Part shown: positions 18,998-29,935 of the stretch, piece after piece | Position numbering within the stretch: the first letter of the stretch is position 1 | Layout of the letters: every line of letters begins with the position of its first letter | Source of the DNA: Limnomonas spitsbergensis | Lineage: Eukaryota; Chlorophyta; Chlorophyceae; Chlamydomonadales | Direction: 5' to 3' | Assembly: GCA_037349105.1 (NCBI GenBank) | Contig: JAYJMM010000110.1 | Span: 2,728,001-2,792,000, forward strand | DNA length: 64,000 nucleotides | Notes under the pieces: generated by a model | What the model was told of the DNA's origin: nothing | What the model saw: only the letters and a program-made list of their open reading frames with translations | Databases searched by the model: none | Made by a program: the position numbers and the translations under genes

Positions 18998-19360
18998 GCG
19001 GAAAGCGGACGAGACCCGCTTCACGCGGAATCATCCAAGGCTGCAGTCGCAGCTTGAGCGGAGCCTGCGGAGCCCGAAGGAGGCTGCGCTGCGAAGCGGA
19101 AGGAAATAGCGGACGAGACCCGCTATACGCGGAATCATCCAAGGCTGCAGTCGCAGCTTGAGCGGAGCCTGCGGAGCCCGAAGGAGGCTGCGCTGCGAAG
19201 CGGAAGGAAATAGCGGACGAGACCCGCTATACGCGGAATCATCCAAGGCTGCAGTCGCAGCTTGAGCGGAGCCTGCGGAGCCCGAAGGAAGCTGCGCTGC
19301 GAAGCGGAAGGAAATAGCGGACGAGACCCGCTATACGCGGAATCATCCAAGGCTGCAGTC
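18998..19360. repeat. 104-bp tandem repeat in element A
   Basis: About three and a half copies of a 104-bp unit containing GCGGACGAGACCCGCT and AGCGGAGCCTGCGGAGCCCG. Copies are nearly identical. Short open frames with the same spacing on the minus strand are by-products of the repeat. Confidence 0.75.
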
Positions 19361-19615
19361 GCAGCTTAAGAGGAGTCTGCGAAGCTCGAGGAGCAAACTG
19401 CACTGCAAAGCGGAGGCTGCAGAACGCGGCTTAAGAGGAGTCTGCGAAGCTCGAGGAGCAAACGGCACTGCAAAGCAGAGGCTGCAGAACGCGGCTTAAG
19501 AGGAGTCTGCGAAGCTCGAGGAGCTAACTGCACTGCAAAGCGGAGGCTGCAGAACGCAGCTTAAGAGGAGTCTGCAAAGCGCGAGGAGCAAACTGCGCTG
19601 CAACCCAGAAGGTGA
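19355..19615. repeat. 65-bp tandem repeat in element A
   Basis: About four copies of a 65-bp unit with GGCTGCAGAACGCGGC and AGGAGTCTGCGAAGCTCG. It follows the 104-bp array and shares words with it (GGCTGCAG, GCAGCTTRAG), so one array probably evolved from the other. Confidence 0.7.
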
Positions 19616-19785
19616 AAATACCCGCCGGACCCATAAAAGAAAAATTTCCCGTGCTTGACCTGTCTAGCAAAAGCCTAACCAGTCTGCAGAAGGTAGAGGA
19701 GAGCGGAAGCAGGCTTTAAGCTCGTGCCCAGTTGCTGTGAGCCCACACAGTCGAGCTGGCACAGCTGTTCAGCATCGATAGTACA

Positions 19786-20073
19786 ATGCAGGATGCCATT
19801 GTAGATCCCAACCGCCACCAGCACCCTGATACTGCAAGACGCAGTGGGCGGGTGAGAGGAATGGAACCAGGGGACGACCCTATGACACCTATAAATGCGG
19901 CTGTAGCCGAGGGAGCAAAGCAGATTTCCCTTGGCTTGTCGAGGGATGAATACACAGATCACAGGCCAGAGGCGGAAGAGACGGAAGAGGAGGACGAGAC
20001 AGATGAGGAAGAAGAGACGGCAGAGGAGGAAGAGGCGGATGAGACGGGCGAGGGGAGAAAGCCGGCACGTTGA
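19786..20073 (+). CDS. Acidic-tailed ORF of unknown function in element A
   Basis: A 95-aa frame from ATG to TGA. Residues 1-60 include RRSGRVRGMEPGDD and NAAVAEGAKQISLGLSRDE. Residues 65-90 are almost entirely Glu, Asp and Thr (EETEEEDETDEEEE). I recognise no family. It is the only frame in the segment unique to A that does not look like a shadow, but the codon evidence is thin and it could be a fragment of a longer spliced gene. Confidence 0.25.
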   Translation: MQDAIVDPNRHQHPDTARRSGRVRGMEPGDDPMTPINAAVAEGAKQISLGLSRDEYTDHRPEAEETEEEDETDEEEETAEEEEADETGEGRKPAR

Positions 20074-22539
20074 ACACCTAGACCAACCCAGCCACCCGGC
20101 AGGGGGAACGGGTCGTTACAAGACCACTGGCGGGCGGACTCAATAGCATCGCGTACACCAATGACAGGGGAGAACCCAATGTCACCTCGCGAGCGGTCCA
20201 TTGAAGGGCCACGGTGGCGCTAGGCTTCCAACGAAGAGGAGGTGTCGGCCCTCGAGGGGCAGATAGACAGCCAAGAAGGGCTAAGGGGGAATAGGAATCC
20301 CCTAGAACGGCAGTACGCGCTGAGCACTTGACGGAACCCACGCCATACCTGGAAGAACGAGCTGGTGCCAGCCCTAGGGGAACACCCCATGGGCGGCACG
20401 ACTGGCACTAGTAGGCAGCAGGCAGTGGGCCGACGGCCAGCAGGACGTAGCCTAGTACTCAAGTAAAAAAAGCTTTCCCGATGTACCGTAGGAGCAGGAG
20501 CAGCGAGCCAAAGGAGTACATAGTGACGACGGCTACAGCGCTGATTCAAGTAGTAGACTTGCATGACAATTTTCTTTGAAGTAGAGATTGCCGCAGGGCC
20601 AACCAGCAGGGGCAAGACTAGGATAAGACACCGCTGCTACTGCACTCATCTCCTGTGGCCTAGGGCCAGGTGTCAACGGTGCATTGGGGCGAGAGCAGCG
20701 GACGGTCTGCGGTTGTCTGTGTGCCTGACTGAGGCCTTTGGATTGGAACGCTTCCAAGCGGTAGAACATGTGAATGCTGACAGTTTCTGAGGATTCTGTA
20801 GATTCTGACGGGTTCTGGATTTCTGACGGATTCTGGATTTCTAACGGTTTCTGATGTTTTTTTGAATTTACCCAAGCATGACACTGGTGACGGTACCGAA
20901 TTATTTGTGCCATGATCAGGCCAGAGAGAGATCGGGAGTAGCCCAGAGGCCTTTGTCGAGTGTGCGTAACCGTGGGAGGACCTAGGGTTAGCCACGCATT
21001 TCAGTGAATTTTCTTTGGTGAATTTCCTTTTGTGGATGTCCTGCAGCACATTTCCTGCAGTGGATTTTCTTTCGTGGATTTTCTTTCGACTAGCTGGATT
21101 GCAGTCAGATGTGTAGGAGACTTCCGTGTTAGGGAACTGACAAGTGCTGAGTGTACATATTTTCCGATTCCAATTTCAGTACCACCCCTAGTCCGGCTCC
21201 CCACGCACGCCCGGAGGGCTTATCGTGCGGAGCGGGGGGCGAGTAAAGTAGGGGCGGTACCCACAGCTAGGGGCGCCCGGGTAGGCCAGCCTTCCCTCTT
21301 ATACGGTACGCTGTACCTAGTTACCCCTTTACAGCCCTTGTACCTCCGCAGTGTAGTACAAGGTGCACGTGTGTACGGTGTTGTACCGTAGTTGTGAGTA
21401 GAGTGAGCCTTTGTAAGGCGACCTGGCCAGCTTTTACCATTATGGCACGGTCACTGCTTTATGGTGCGACAGCTGTCACGGTATAATGCAGTAAACGTGC
21501 CAGAACCGTATTTGCCGCTGACGCGGCTTCGGAGACTCCGCAGCTTCTCTGCGGAGCCCCCTTTTCTAGGTTGGGAGCCCAGCTTCCCACTTTCGGGAAG
21601 GTCTGAGGCAGGATTTCCCGTACTTAGTAAATAGGGCTTGCCGGGACCTTTGAATCCCGGCTTGCACGCTTGACATTTACTTCGTCCCTTTTAAGTGGAC
21701 AGGCCTCTAATTGTAATCAGCACCGGCTATCATCCCAAGATATACCCTGTGAATACCAATAACGCCAGTACCACGAAGGCACGACGTCGGTAAGTTTCCG
21801 ACGCTTGAATGGGTCGTTTGAATCAAGATGGGGGAAACGGGTCGTTTGAACTGGCGATTTTGCGTGATTGAATCAAGCGTGTCCCCACCCCCTGCATTGT
21901 CGCCCCAGCATCCGTGCCGTCGTCCCGCTGGCGTCAGTGTTTGCTGTAGAATTGCGCACGCATTCCGGCACGCTTGCCTGCTTGAAAGATATCCGCTGCA
22001 GGACCGCGTCCGCTTGCTCGTCCGTCCGGCTACAGTTGCAGAAATATGTTCCCTTGCCCGTCCTTCAGTCTGTTGCATATGAGTACCGTTAACTGCACTT
22101 CTTTGTCCGCCTGATGCAGACACACCCTGGCAATACTAATAAGCATGTCTTCTATGAGTTCCCTGTTGAAGGAATTCGATCATCGAGATGTTACCACAAC
22201 GACCAGACAGGGTATGAACACGTACGGTACTTGCGTTTTAAGTAGTACTACTGATAGCTGAGGACGACTAGCCAGGGTGCCCGGTGGTACTAGCTAGTCG
22301 TTTGCCTTTCCTGTCCCTGCTTGCCTTTTCTCAGCTGACAACGAGAGTTTCTTGTACACCTGGGCTGTTGTTGGGCCGACTGCATTCTCCTAAAACTTTG
22401 TGTACTATTCCTGCTTGGCATGCGGCTTGTCTACTGCTTGATTCTTTCACCTTTAGTACTGAGTGGTCTACTAGTAGCCATCAGCCATTCCGAATCTGGA
22501 GCTGCTGGCCTGCAGCTACAGGGAGCATGCATACCAGCA

Positions 22540-22875
22540 TCATGGAGCTGTTGGTGAGTGGTGAGCTTCCATGCCAACATATAAAATTATAGATGCTAGC
22601 CAGCTTGATGAACAGCCTGCAACATCTGGCTAGCTTGCGCACTAGCGTGAAGCTTCTGGCCATCTTGCTTGCACACCAGCTATCAGCATGAAGTTGGTGG
22701 TCAGCTTGCGCACCGGCGTGCGTGGAGCTGAGGGACAACTTGCACACCAGCATGGCGGAGCTGTTGACCAGCTGGCAAACGAGCATGGAGCTGATGGCCA
22801 GCTGGCCCACCAGCATGTGAGTGGTTCATGGCCAGCTTGCGCACTAGCATGGGGCGGTTGGCTAGCTTGCGCACC
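22540..22875. repeat. Diverged short tandem repeat in element C
   Basis: Repeats of about 30-45 bp built around CAGCTTGCGCACCAGCATG and GGAGCTGTTGGTGAGTGG. They are too diverged to give a single period. Confidence 0.4.
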
Positions 22876-22939
22876 GCTGCTGCTACCCAGTTGCTCGCTG
22901 AGGTGCGTGCTGCTTGTTAGGTGACCAGCCGTGGACCGC

Positions 22940-23640
22940 ATAATACTAGTAGCAGTGAACGGCCGCTGCTACCCTGAGCACAGGTAGCCGCTTGAACAAC
23001 CGACCGCAGGCCTCTCTTGTTTTCCCCTCTATCAAGGGGGTGCAATGATTGTACAGCTGTTGCTCACATGCACAACCATGAGCTTGTATTATATTGGCTG
23101 CATGAAACCGGTGACAGTGAGCGGCTGCTTCTCCCTAGACCTGCGCTTATCTGCCTGCATGGGCAACTGAGAGTAGGCTGGTATTGTTTCCCCCTCTAAA
23201 AGGAAGGTGCATGACCGGTCCAGCTGTTGTCCACGTGCGCAACCATAAACATGCAATAAACAGGCTGCATGTAACTGGTAGCAGTGAGCGGCCCCTGCCA
23301 TCCGGGTCCGCGCTTAGGTGTATGTTGCTTAGGCGACCGTCCTTTGGCCAGTCTTGTCCTGCTCTCTGTCAAAAAAATGCCGCGACGGTTTAAGTGTTGG
23401 CCACATGCGCATCCATGAGCGTGCATTATATTGGCTGCATGAAACAGGTAGCAGTGAGCGGCCGCTGCTACACTGGTCCGCGCTTAGGTGCGTGCTACTA
23501 AGGCGACCAACAAGCAGTATGGGCCGGTCTTGTTTATGCTCCTCATCATGGGGGCGCAGTACCAGTACTGCAGTACAGCTACTGGCCGCATGCGCAACCA
23601 TGAACGTGCATTATCCTGGTTGCATGATACCGGTCGTAGC
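22940..23640. repeat. Tandem repeat of about 167 bp in element C
   Basis: Four copies marked by GGTAGCAGTGARCGGCCGCTG at about 22946, 23108, 23275 and 23445, each with an upstream CACATGCGCAACCATGA and GGCTGCATGAAAC. It runs directly into the 19-bp array. Confidence 0.6.
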
Positions 23641-24410
23641 TCCTTCCCCCTGTCCCAGCTCCTGCCCCTTGTCCCAGCTCCTGCCTTCAGTCCCAGCTCC
23701 TCCCCCCTGTCCCTGCTCCTGTCCCCTGTCCCTGCTCCTGTCCCCTGTCCCTGCTCCTGTCCCCTGTCCTTGCTCCTGCCCCCTGTCCCTGCTCCTGTCC
23801 CCTGTCCCTGCTCATTTCCCCTGTCCCTGCTCCTGCCCCCTGTCCCTGCTCCTATCCCCTGTCCCTGCTCATGCCCCATGTCCCTGCTCATGTCCCATGT
23901 CCCTGCTCATGCCCCCTGTCCCTGCTCATGTCCCTGTCCATGCTCCTGCCCCTTGTCTCTGCTCCTGTCCCATGTCCCTGCTCCTGCCCCCTTTCCATGC
24001 TCCTGCCCCCTGTCCCTGCTACTGCACCCTGTCCCAGCTCCTGCCCCCTGCCTCTGCTCCTGTAGCATGCCCCTGCTCCTGCCCCCTGTCTCTGCTCCTG
24101 TCCCCTGTCCCAGCTTCTGTCCCCTGTCCCAGCTTCTGTCCCCTGTCCATGCTCCTATCCCTGCTCCTGTCCCATGCTCCTGTCCCCTGCCCCTGCTTCT
24201 GTCCTCTGCTTCTGTCCCTTGCTTCTGTCCCTTGCTCCTGTCCCCTGTCCCCTGCTATTGTCCATGCCCCTATCCCTGTCCATGCCCCTATCCCTGCCCA
24301 TGCCCTCTGTCCCTGCTCATGTCCCCTGTCCATGTCCCTGTCCCCTGTCAATCTGTCATGCACCTGTCCCCTGTCCCTCTTCCTGTCCCCTGCCCGTGCT
24401 TTCGACCCAT
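23640..24410. repeat. 19-bp C-rich minisatellite in element C
   Basis: About 40 units of TCCCTGCTCCTGTCCCCTG with many single-base changes. Because 19 is not a multiple of three and stops are absent from the unit, long Cys/Pro/Ser or Asp/Gly/Gln frames appear on both strands. These are not genes. Confidence 0.8.
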
Positions 24411-24499
24411 AATCTGGGCAGGGAGTAACTCGGTTCCCCGAGCTTGAGGTGAACATCTAGTTTTCATCCGGTGGTACACTGACGCAACTCAAGGCTGGC

Positions 24500-24757
24500 A
24501 TGAGCTTTCTGGAGAGCAAGGGATGCATCAGCTTTGAATGGGCAAAGAGGCGGCCGACTGGAGCGGCTTGGTACGATATCATTGACTTCCAAAAGCCTAT
24601 CCACCGCATGCTCTACGCGGTGCCCGACTTTTTTAAGGAAGAGGCCTCCAGGTTCCTGATCAACCCATGGATACCAGTATGGGCCATGCTAGAGCCTTGC
24701 GAGAGGGGCTGGAAATCGAGGTTGGTACTGTCAATGATGGGGACCTTGTGTTTGAGT
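24500..24757 (+). CDS. Possible exon of the element C gene, unknown function
   Basis: An open stretch with protein-like composition: MSFLESKGCISFEWAKRR, AAWYDIIDFQKPIHRML, FFKEEASRFLINPWIPVWAML. It is followed near 24757 by GAGTGAGTCT, which could supply a splice donor. Upstream the frame is closed by TAG shortly before the ATG. It lies between two satellite arrays and may belong to the same transcript as the exons at 29936-32110. No family recognised. Confidence 0.3.
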
Positions 24758-24889
24758 GAGTCTCTGATTGACAGCAGTGCCCCTTCACTGATTTGTAATC
24801 ATACCAGGATTAATTGTACAATGATACAATCTTTTGTATCTACTGACTCGTGCGCTGCTCTCGGGCGCTTCCACTCTTGCCCCTGACCG

Positions 24890-25900
24890 CTACATTGCAC
24901 CTAAATTCTCCGTTGCTCTGGACTGGTGTGTTTTCTGAGCACTGCTCTTTGGCCTGACCGCTTTCTAGCTTACGTACCAGTGCTAGTATTTTTAATCACC
25001 GCAGTACCGCACTGGCGCCTGACCGTTCTATTTATGTTAAACTAGTATATTTAAGCACCGTTCTTGCATCTGACCGGTCTGTGAAGTTTTTTGTGAAGTT
25101 TTTACAATCCATCAGAGCATCACATTTGATGCATGGGACCTGTGCCTGAAAACCGGTACATGCACTTGATACACTAGGACATAAAGCGAAAACCAGTGAC
25201 CCGCTTGGGCAAGCAACTAGCACACAACCACGACAGTGGCGTGGGAATGAACCCCATAGTGCAGAAGATAAGCCCCGTCATAAAACTTGACGTGGGTGCA
25301 ATAGAGTTCGGTTGAGAACCACCTAGAGAATTAGGGGGGAGACGGGGGATTTGGCAAAGTTTTGAGATGATTCTCTCTTTTCATCCACTGAAAGATAAGA
25401 TAACCAAATTTCTTCCATAACATAGATGCAGAAACCTCTGCATTTAGTTTGCCCCATCTTCCATTTGCGTACCGTTTCATGGCCTCATCCTCATCCTCTA
25501 GGTCATTATGGAAAGTGAGGTTAAATTGAAATCGAAGGTCTGTGTAGATCGGGAAGTACATCATGTGAAACTCATCCGCCCGACATTTAAGATTGCTTTA
25601 GGAAAGGTGAGCGTTGTCAGCGCTCCCTCTCTATCCTTTCACAACTGTCTAGACCTTCTGCCCACTGGCCCTAGCTAGTGGGCACCATGCTGCAGTGTCC
25701 TTGGCTTTTCAGCCCCATGAACCTGAGCAAATTACGAACACATAGGCAGACTGCTTCACCGCAACGTACTACGGACAGTGCTCCCTCTCTATTCCTTCAC
25801 TTCATGTGCCCGCAGTAGGCTTGCTACCCACTGGACCTAGCTAGTGTGCACCATGCCGCTGAGTTCTTGGATGTTCAACCCAAACATCTCTTGAGTAAAT
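24890..25900. other. Stretch of element C without a recognised gene
   Basis: About 1 kb. It contains two near copies of CACCGTACTTGC/TGACCGNTCT around 24890-25080, a coding-like fragment on the minus strand at 25094-25141 shared with 15741-15783, and two copies of GYGCTCCCTCTCTATYCYTTCAC (about 25620 and 25780) with shared flanks. None amounts to a gene. Confidence 0.35.
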
Positions 25901-28820
25901 TGATAACCCACCGGTAGGTTGCAATTGATATGATTGGAGCGCTATAACCTTCAGTTAGGCACAGTCCATACGGACGGTAGCACTGCACCCACAGGTAGGG
26001 CACAGTCCATATGGATAGTAACGCTGCACCAAACCAGTAGGGCACAGTCGATACAGATGGTTGCGCTGCACCTGGCGGTAGGGCTGGGTCGATACAGGCG
26101 GTTGCACTGCAACCACCAGTGACGGTCCATACAGACGGTTGCGTTGCACCCACCGGTAGGACACAATCCATACGGGCGGTTGCACTGCACCCACCGGTAG
26201 TGAATAGGAAATGCAGGCGGTTGCGCTGCACCCACCGGTAGGGCACAGGAAGTGCAGGCGGTTGCGTTGCACCCACCAGTGGGGCACTGGAAATGAAGGC
26301 GGTTGCGCTGCACCAACCGGTAGGGCACAGGAAATGCAGGCGGTTGCGCTGCACCAACCGGTAGGGCACAGGAAATACAGGCGGTTGCGCTGCACCCACT
26401 GGTATGGCACAGGAAATGCAGGCAGTTGCGCTACACCCACCGGAGGGCACAGGAAATGCAGGCGGTTGCGCTGCACCCACCAGTAGGGCACACGAAATGC
26501 AGGCGGTTGCGCTGCACCCACCGGTGGGGCTCAGGAAATGCAGGCGGTTGCGCTACACCCACCGGTAGTGAATAGGAAATGCAGGCGGTTGCGCTGCACC
26601 CACCGGTAGGGCACAGGAAGTGCAGGCAGATGCGTTGCACCCACCAGTGGGGCACTGGAAATGCAGGCGGTTGCGCTGCACGAACCGGTAGGGCACAGGA
26701 AATGCAGGCGGTTGCGCTGCACCAACCGGTAGGGCACAGGAAATGCAGGCGGTTGCGCTGCACCCACCAGTAGGGCACACGAAATGCAGGCAGTTGCGCT
26801 ACACCCACCGGAGGGCACAGGAAATGCATGCGGTTGCGCTGCACCCACCAGTAGGGCACACGAAATGCAGGCGGTTGCGCTGCACCCACCGGTGGGGCAC
26901 AGGAAATGCAGGCGGTTGCACTGCACCCACCGGTAGGGCACAGGAAATGCAGGCAGTTGCGTTGTACCCACCAATAGGGCACAGAAATGCACGCAGTTGC
27001 GCTGCACCCACTGGTATGGCACAGGAAATGCAGGCAGTTGCGCTACACCCACCGGAGGGCACAGGAAATGCAGGCGGTTGCGCTGCACCCACCAGTAGGG
27101 CACACGAAATGCAGGCGGTTGCGCTGCACCTACCGGTGGGGCACGGGAAATGCAGGCGGTTGCACTGCACCCACCGGTAGGGCACAGGAAATGCAGGCAG
27201 TTGCGTTGTACCCACCAATAGGGCACAGAAATGCAGGCAGTTGCGCTGCACCCACTGGTAGGGCACAGGACATGCAGGCGGTTGCGCTGCACCCACCGGT
27301 GGGGCACAGGAAATGCAGGCGGTTGCGCTGCACCCACCAGTGGGGCACAGGAAATGCAGGCGGTTGCGCTGCACCCACCGGTGGGGCACAGGAAATGCAG
27401 GCAGATGCGCAGCAACCATCAGTAGGGCACAGAAATGCAGGCAGTTGCGCTGCACACACTGGTAGGGCACAGGAAATGCAGGCGGTTGTGCTACACCCAC
27501 CGGTAGCGAATAGTAAATGCAGTTGGTTGCGCTGCACCCATCGGTAGGGCACAGGAAATGCATGCAGTTGCGCTGCACCCACCGGCAGGGCACAAGAAGT
27601 GCAGGCGGTTGCGCTGCACCCACCGGTAGGGCACAAGAAGTGCAGGCGGTTGCGCTGCACCCACCAGTGGGGCACTGGAAATGCAGGCGGTTGCGCTGCA
27701 CCAACCGGTAGGGCACAGGAAATGCAGGCGGTTGCGCTGCACCAACCGGTAGGGCACAGGAAATACAGGCGGTTGCGCTGCACCCACTGGTATGGCACAG
27801 GAAATGCAGGCAGTTGTGCTACACCCACCGGAGGGCACAGGAAATGCAGGCGGTTGCGCTACACCCACCAGTAGGGCACAGGAAATGCAGGCGGTTGCGC
27901 TGCACCCAACGGTGGGGCACAGGAAATGCAGGCGGTTGCACTGCACCCACCGGTAGGGCACAGGAAATGCAGGCAGTTGCGTTGTACCCACCAGTAGGGC
28001 ACAGAAATGCAGGCAGTTGCGCTGCACCCACTGGTAGGGCACAGGACATGCAGGCGGTTGCGCTGCACCCACCGGTGGGGCACAGGAAATGCAGGCGGTT
28101 GCGCTGCACCCACCAGTGGGGCACAGGAAATGCAGGCGGTTGCGCTGCACCAACCGGTGGGGCACAGGAAATGCAGGCAGATGCGCAGCAACCACTAGTA
28201 GGGCACATAAATGCAGGCAGTTGCGCTGCACACACTGGTAGGGCACAGGAAATGCAGGCGGTTGCGCTACACCCACCGGTAGCGAATAGTAAATGCAGAC
28301 GGTTTTGCACCCATCGGTAGGGCACAGGAAATGCAGGCAGTTGCGCTACACCCACCAGCAGGGCAGAGGAAATGCAGGCAGTTGCGCTGCACCCACCGGT
28401 AGTGCACAGGAAATGCAGGCGGTTGCGCATCACCCACCGGTGGGGCACAGGAAATACAGGCGGTTGCGCTGCACCCACCAGTGGGGCACAGGAAATGCAG
28501 GCGGTTGCGCTGCACCCACCGGTAGGGCACAGGAAATGCAGGCAATTGTGCTGCACCCAGTGGTATGGTACAGGAAATGCAGGCGGTTGCGCTACACCCA
28601 CCGAAGGGCACAGGAAATTCAGGCGGTTGCACAGCACCCACCAGTAGGGCACAGGAAATGCAGGCGGTTGCGCTGCAGCCACCGGTAGGGCACAGGAAAT
28701 GCAGGCAGTTGCGCTGTACCCACTGGTAGGGCACAGGACATGCATGCAGTTGCGCTTCACGCACTGGTAGGGCACAGGAAATTCAGGCAGTTGTGCTGCA
28801 CCCACTGGTAGGGTACATGT
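25900..28820. repeat. 41-bp satellite array, about 70 copies, in element C
   Basis: Unit GGGCACAGGAAATGCAGGCG continuing GTTGCGCTGCACCCACCGGTA. Units at the edges are more diverged (for example CACAGTCCATACGG at 25960-26110 and 28800-28960), those in the centre nearly identical, as expected of an array that expands from within. Blocks of several hundred bases (for example around 26740-27000 and 27800-28060) repeat each other, showing higher-order duplication. Long Cys/Pro/Thr-rich frames on both strands are by-products. Confidence 0.85.
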
Positions 28821-29935
28821 CATACGGGCGGTATGCTGGTGAAGCGCTGCACCCACTGGCAGGGCGTATTCCATAGAGGTAGGTGCCGTGCATGCGGTTG
28901 GGCACTATACCATGGTAATACGAGCGGGCGCTGTGCACAATAAATGATGTGGGTGGGCGCTGTGCCTGTGGGTGGGGAACTGAACCAATCCGCAGGACAT
29001 ATAAATGCGAGTGTTGCTGTGCATATGGGTGGCACTGCCCATCGGGCAAGCGCTGTGCATGCACACGAGGTTATGGGGTGCTACGGATTCAAGTACGGCA
29101 TTGCAAACAGGCCGGCAATAGGCATACCAGGAAATGCTATTATATGTGTGGGGCACTGTTCATACTCGAGGGATATGCTCATGCAAGAAGGGCGTTGTGC
29201 ATGCCGGCGGGACGTTGCGCTTGGGCCTTGTGCGTATCAGTGTATACAGTATATGGGTCAGGCAATGCCCATGCCAGACATGCATGCTGAAATGCGAGTC
29301 CCACAGCGCTGACCCCACACTGAGGGGTGTACTACTGCCTATTTCTGGTGCTGCCTCATCTACTCTTGTCGCAGCTGCTGCCCGTTTGCTTAGGGCGGCC
29401 AAATTCCGAGCTGCCGGATAACTCTCGCTCCTGTACACATGCTGGTAGGCTTCCGTCGCTGCAGCTTAGTGACCTTGCTGCTGCTTAGAAGGCTTGGAGA
29501 GTCATGTTCTGAGGAAGAGGCAATGTCCTGACTTGTCATCAGAGTGACCGTACTGAAATAGAACAAACGCTTGAGTGTGTTATAAGGGGGGGCGTTGACG
29601 AGCGCAAGCGGACCCGTTAGCGTCAACTGCCTTGTTCCGCCACACTTGCTTCATACATCTCGCGAGTGGACAATGTCGCGTTGCGAGATGTGTGACTTGT
29701 GTGAATACAGGTGTATTTCGTTGTTTCAAATTGAAAGGTGACATCCGCCGACAATATCTGCCTTTCTTTACCATGTCTTATATTCGTCCATCTAGTATGA
29801 GAGTTGCTGCTGGAAAGTCTCTCTATTAAGTTCCTAAACCAACTATCGTAGGCAAAAAGAGGGCTGCTATCGCGGTCGATACAGAGGGAGAGGCAGTCAA
29901 TGGTGAACGAGCTCACTGCATTTTAATTTGCCGAA

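Larger units (their letters stand above)
17901..21471. mobile_element. Element A: TGTCACG..GCGACA element, longer version
   Basis: The left end reads TGTCACGCTATAACGCAGTA and the right end GTGCGACA. The reverse complement of the right end (TGTCGCACCATAAAGCAGTG) matches the left end of its relative B at 24 of 32 positions. Compared with element B, A has an extra 2.69 kb between about 18546 and 21236, holding two tandem arrays and one small acidic ORF. B joins the same flanks directly (CCTCTCG to GAGTAAAG). No matching target duplication was found for A. It retains the uninterrupted target sequences for both later insertions in B. Whether it is a DNA transposon or an LTR-type element is unresolved. 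Confidence 0.55.

Noticed and set aside
20078..21049. Several minus-strand frames of 80-131 aa inside element A
   Set aside because: Mutually overlapping, no conserved motif, and not maintained in element B.
23354..24456. Frames of 319-352 aa rich in Cys, Pro and Ser
   Set aside because: Read-through of the 19-bp minisatellite.
25900..28820. CRISPR array
   Set aside because: Repeats are directly adjacent with no unique spacers, and the genome is eukaryotic.
25875..28874. Many overlapping frames (up to 351 aa) rich in Cys, Pro, Val and Gln on both strands
   Set aside because: Products of the 41-bp satellite, which rotates through all frames every three units; no splice or domain support.
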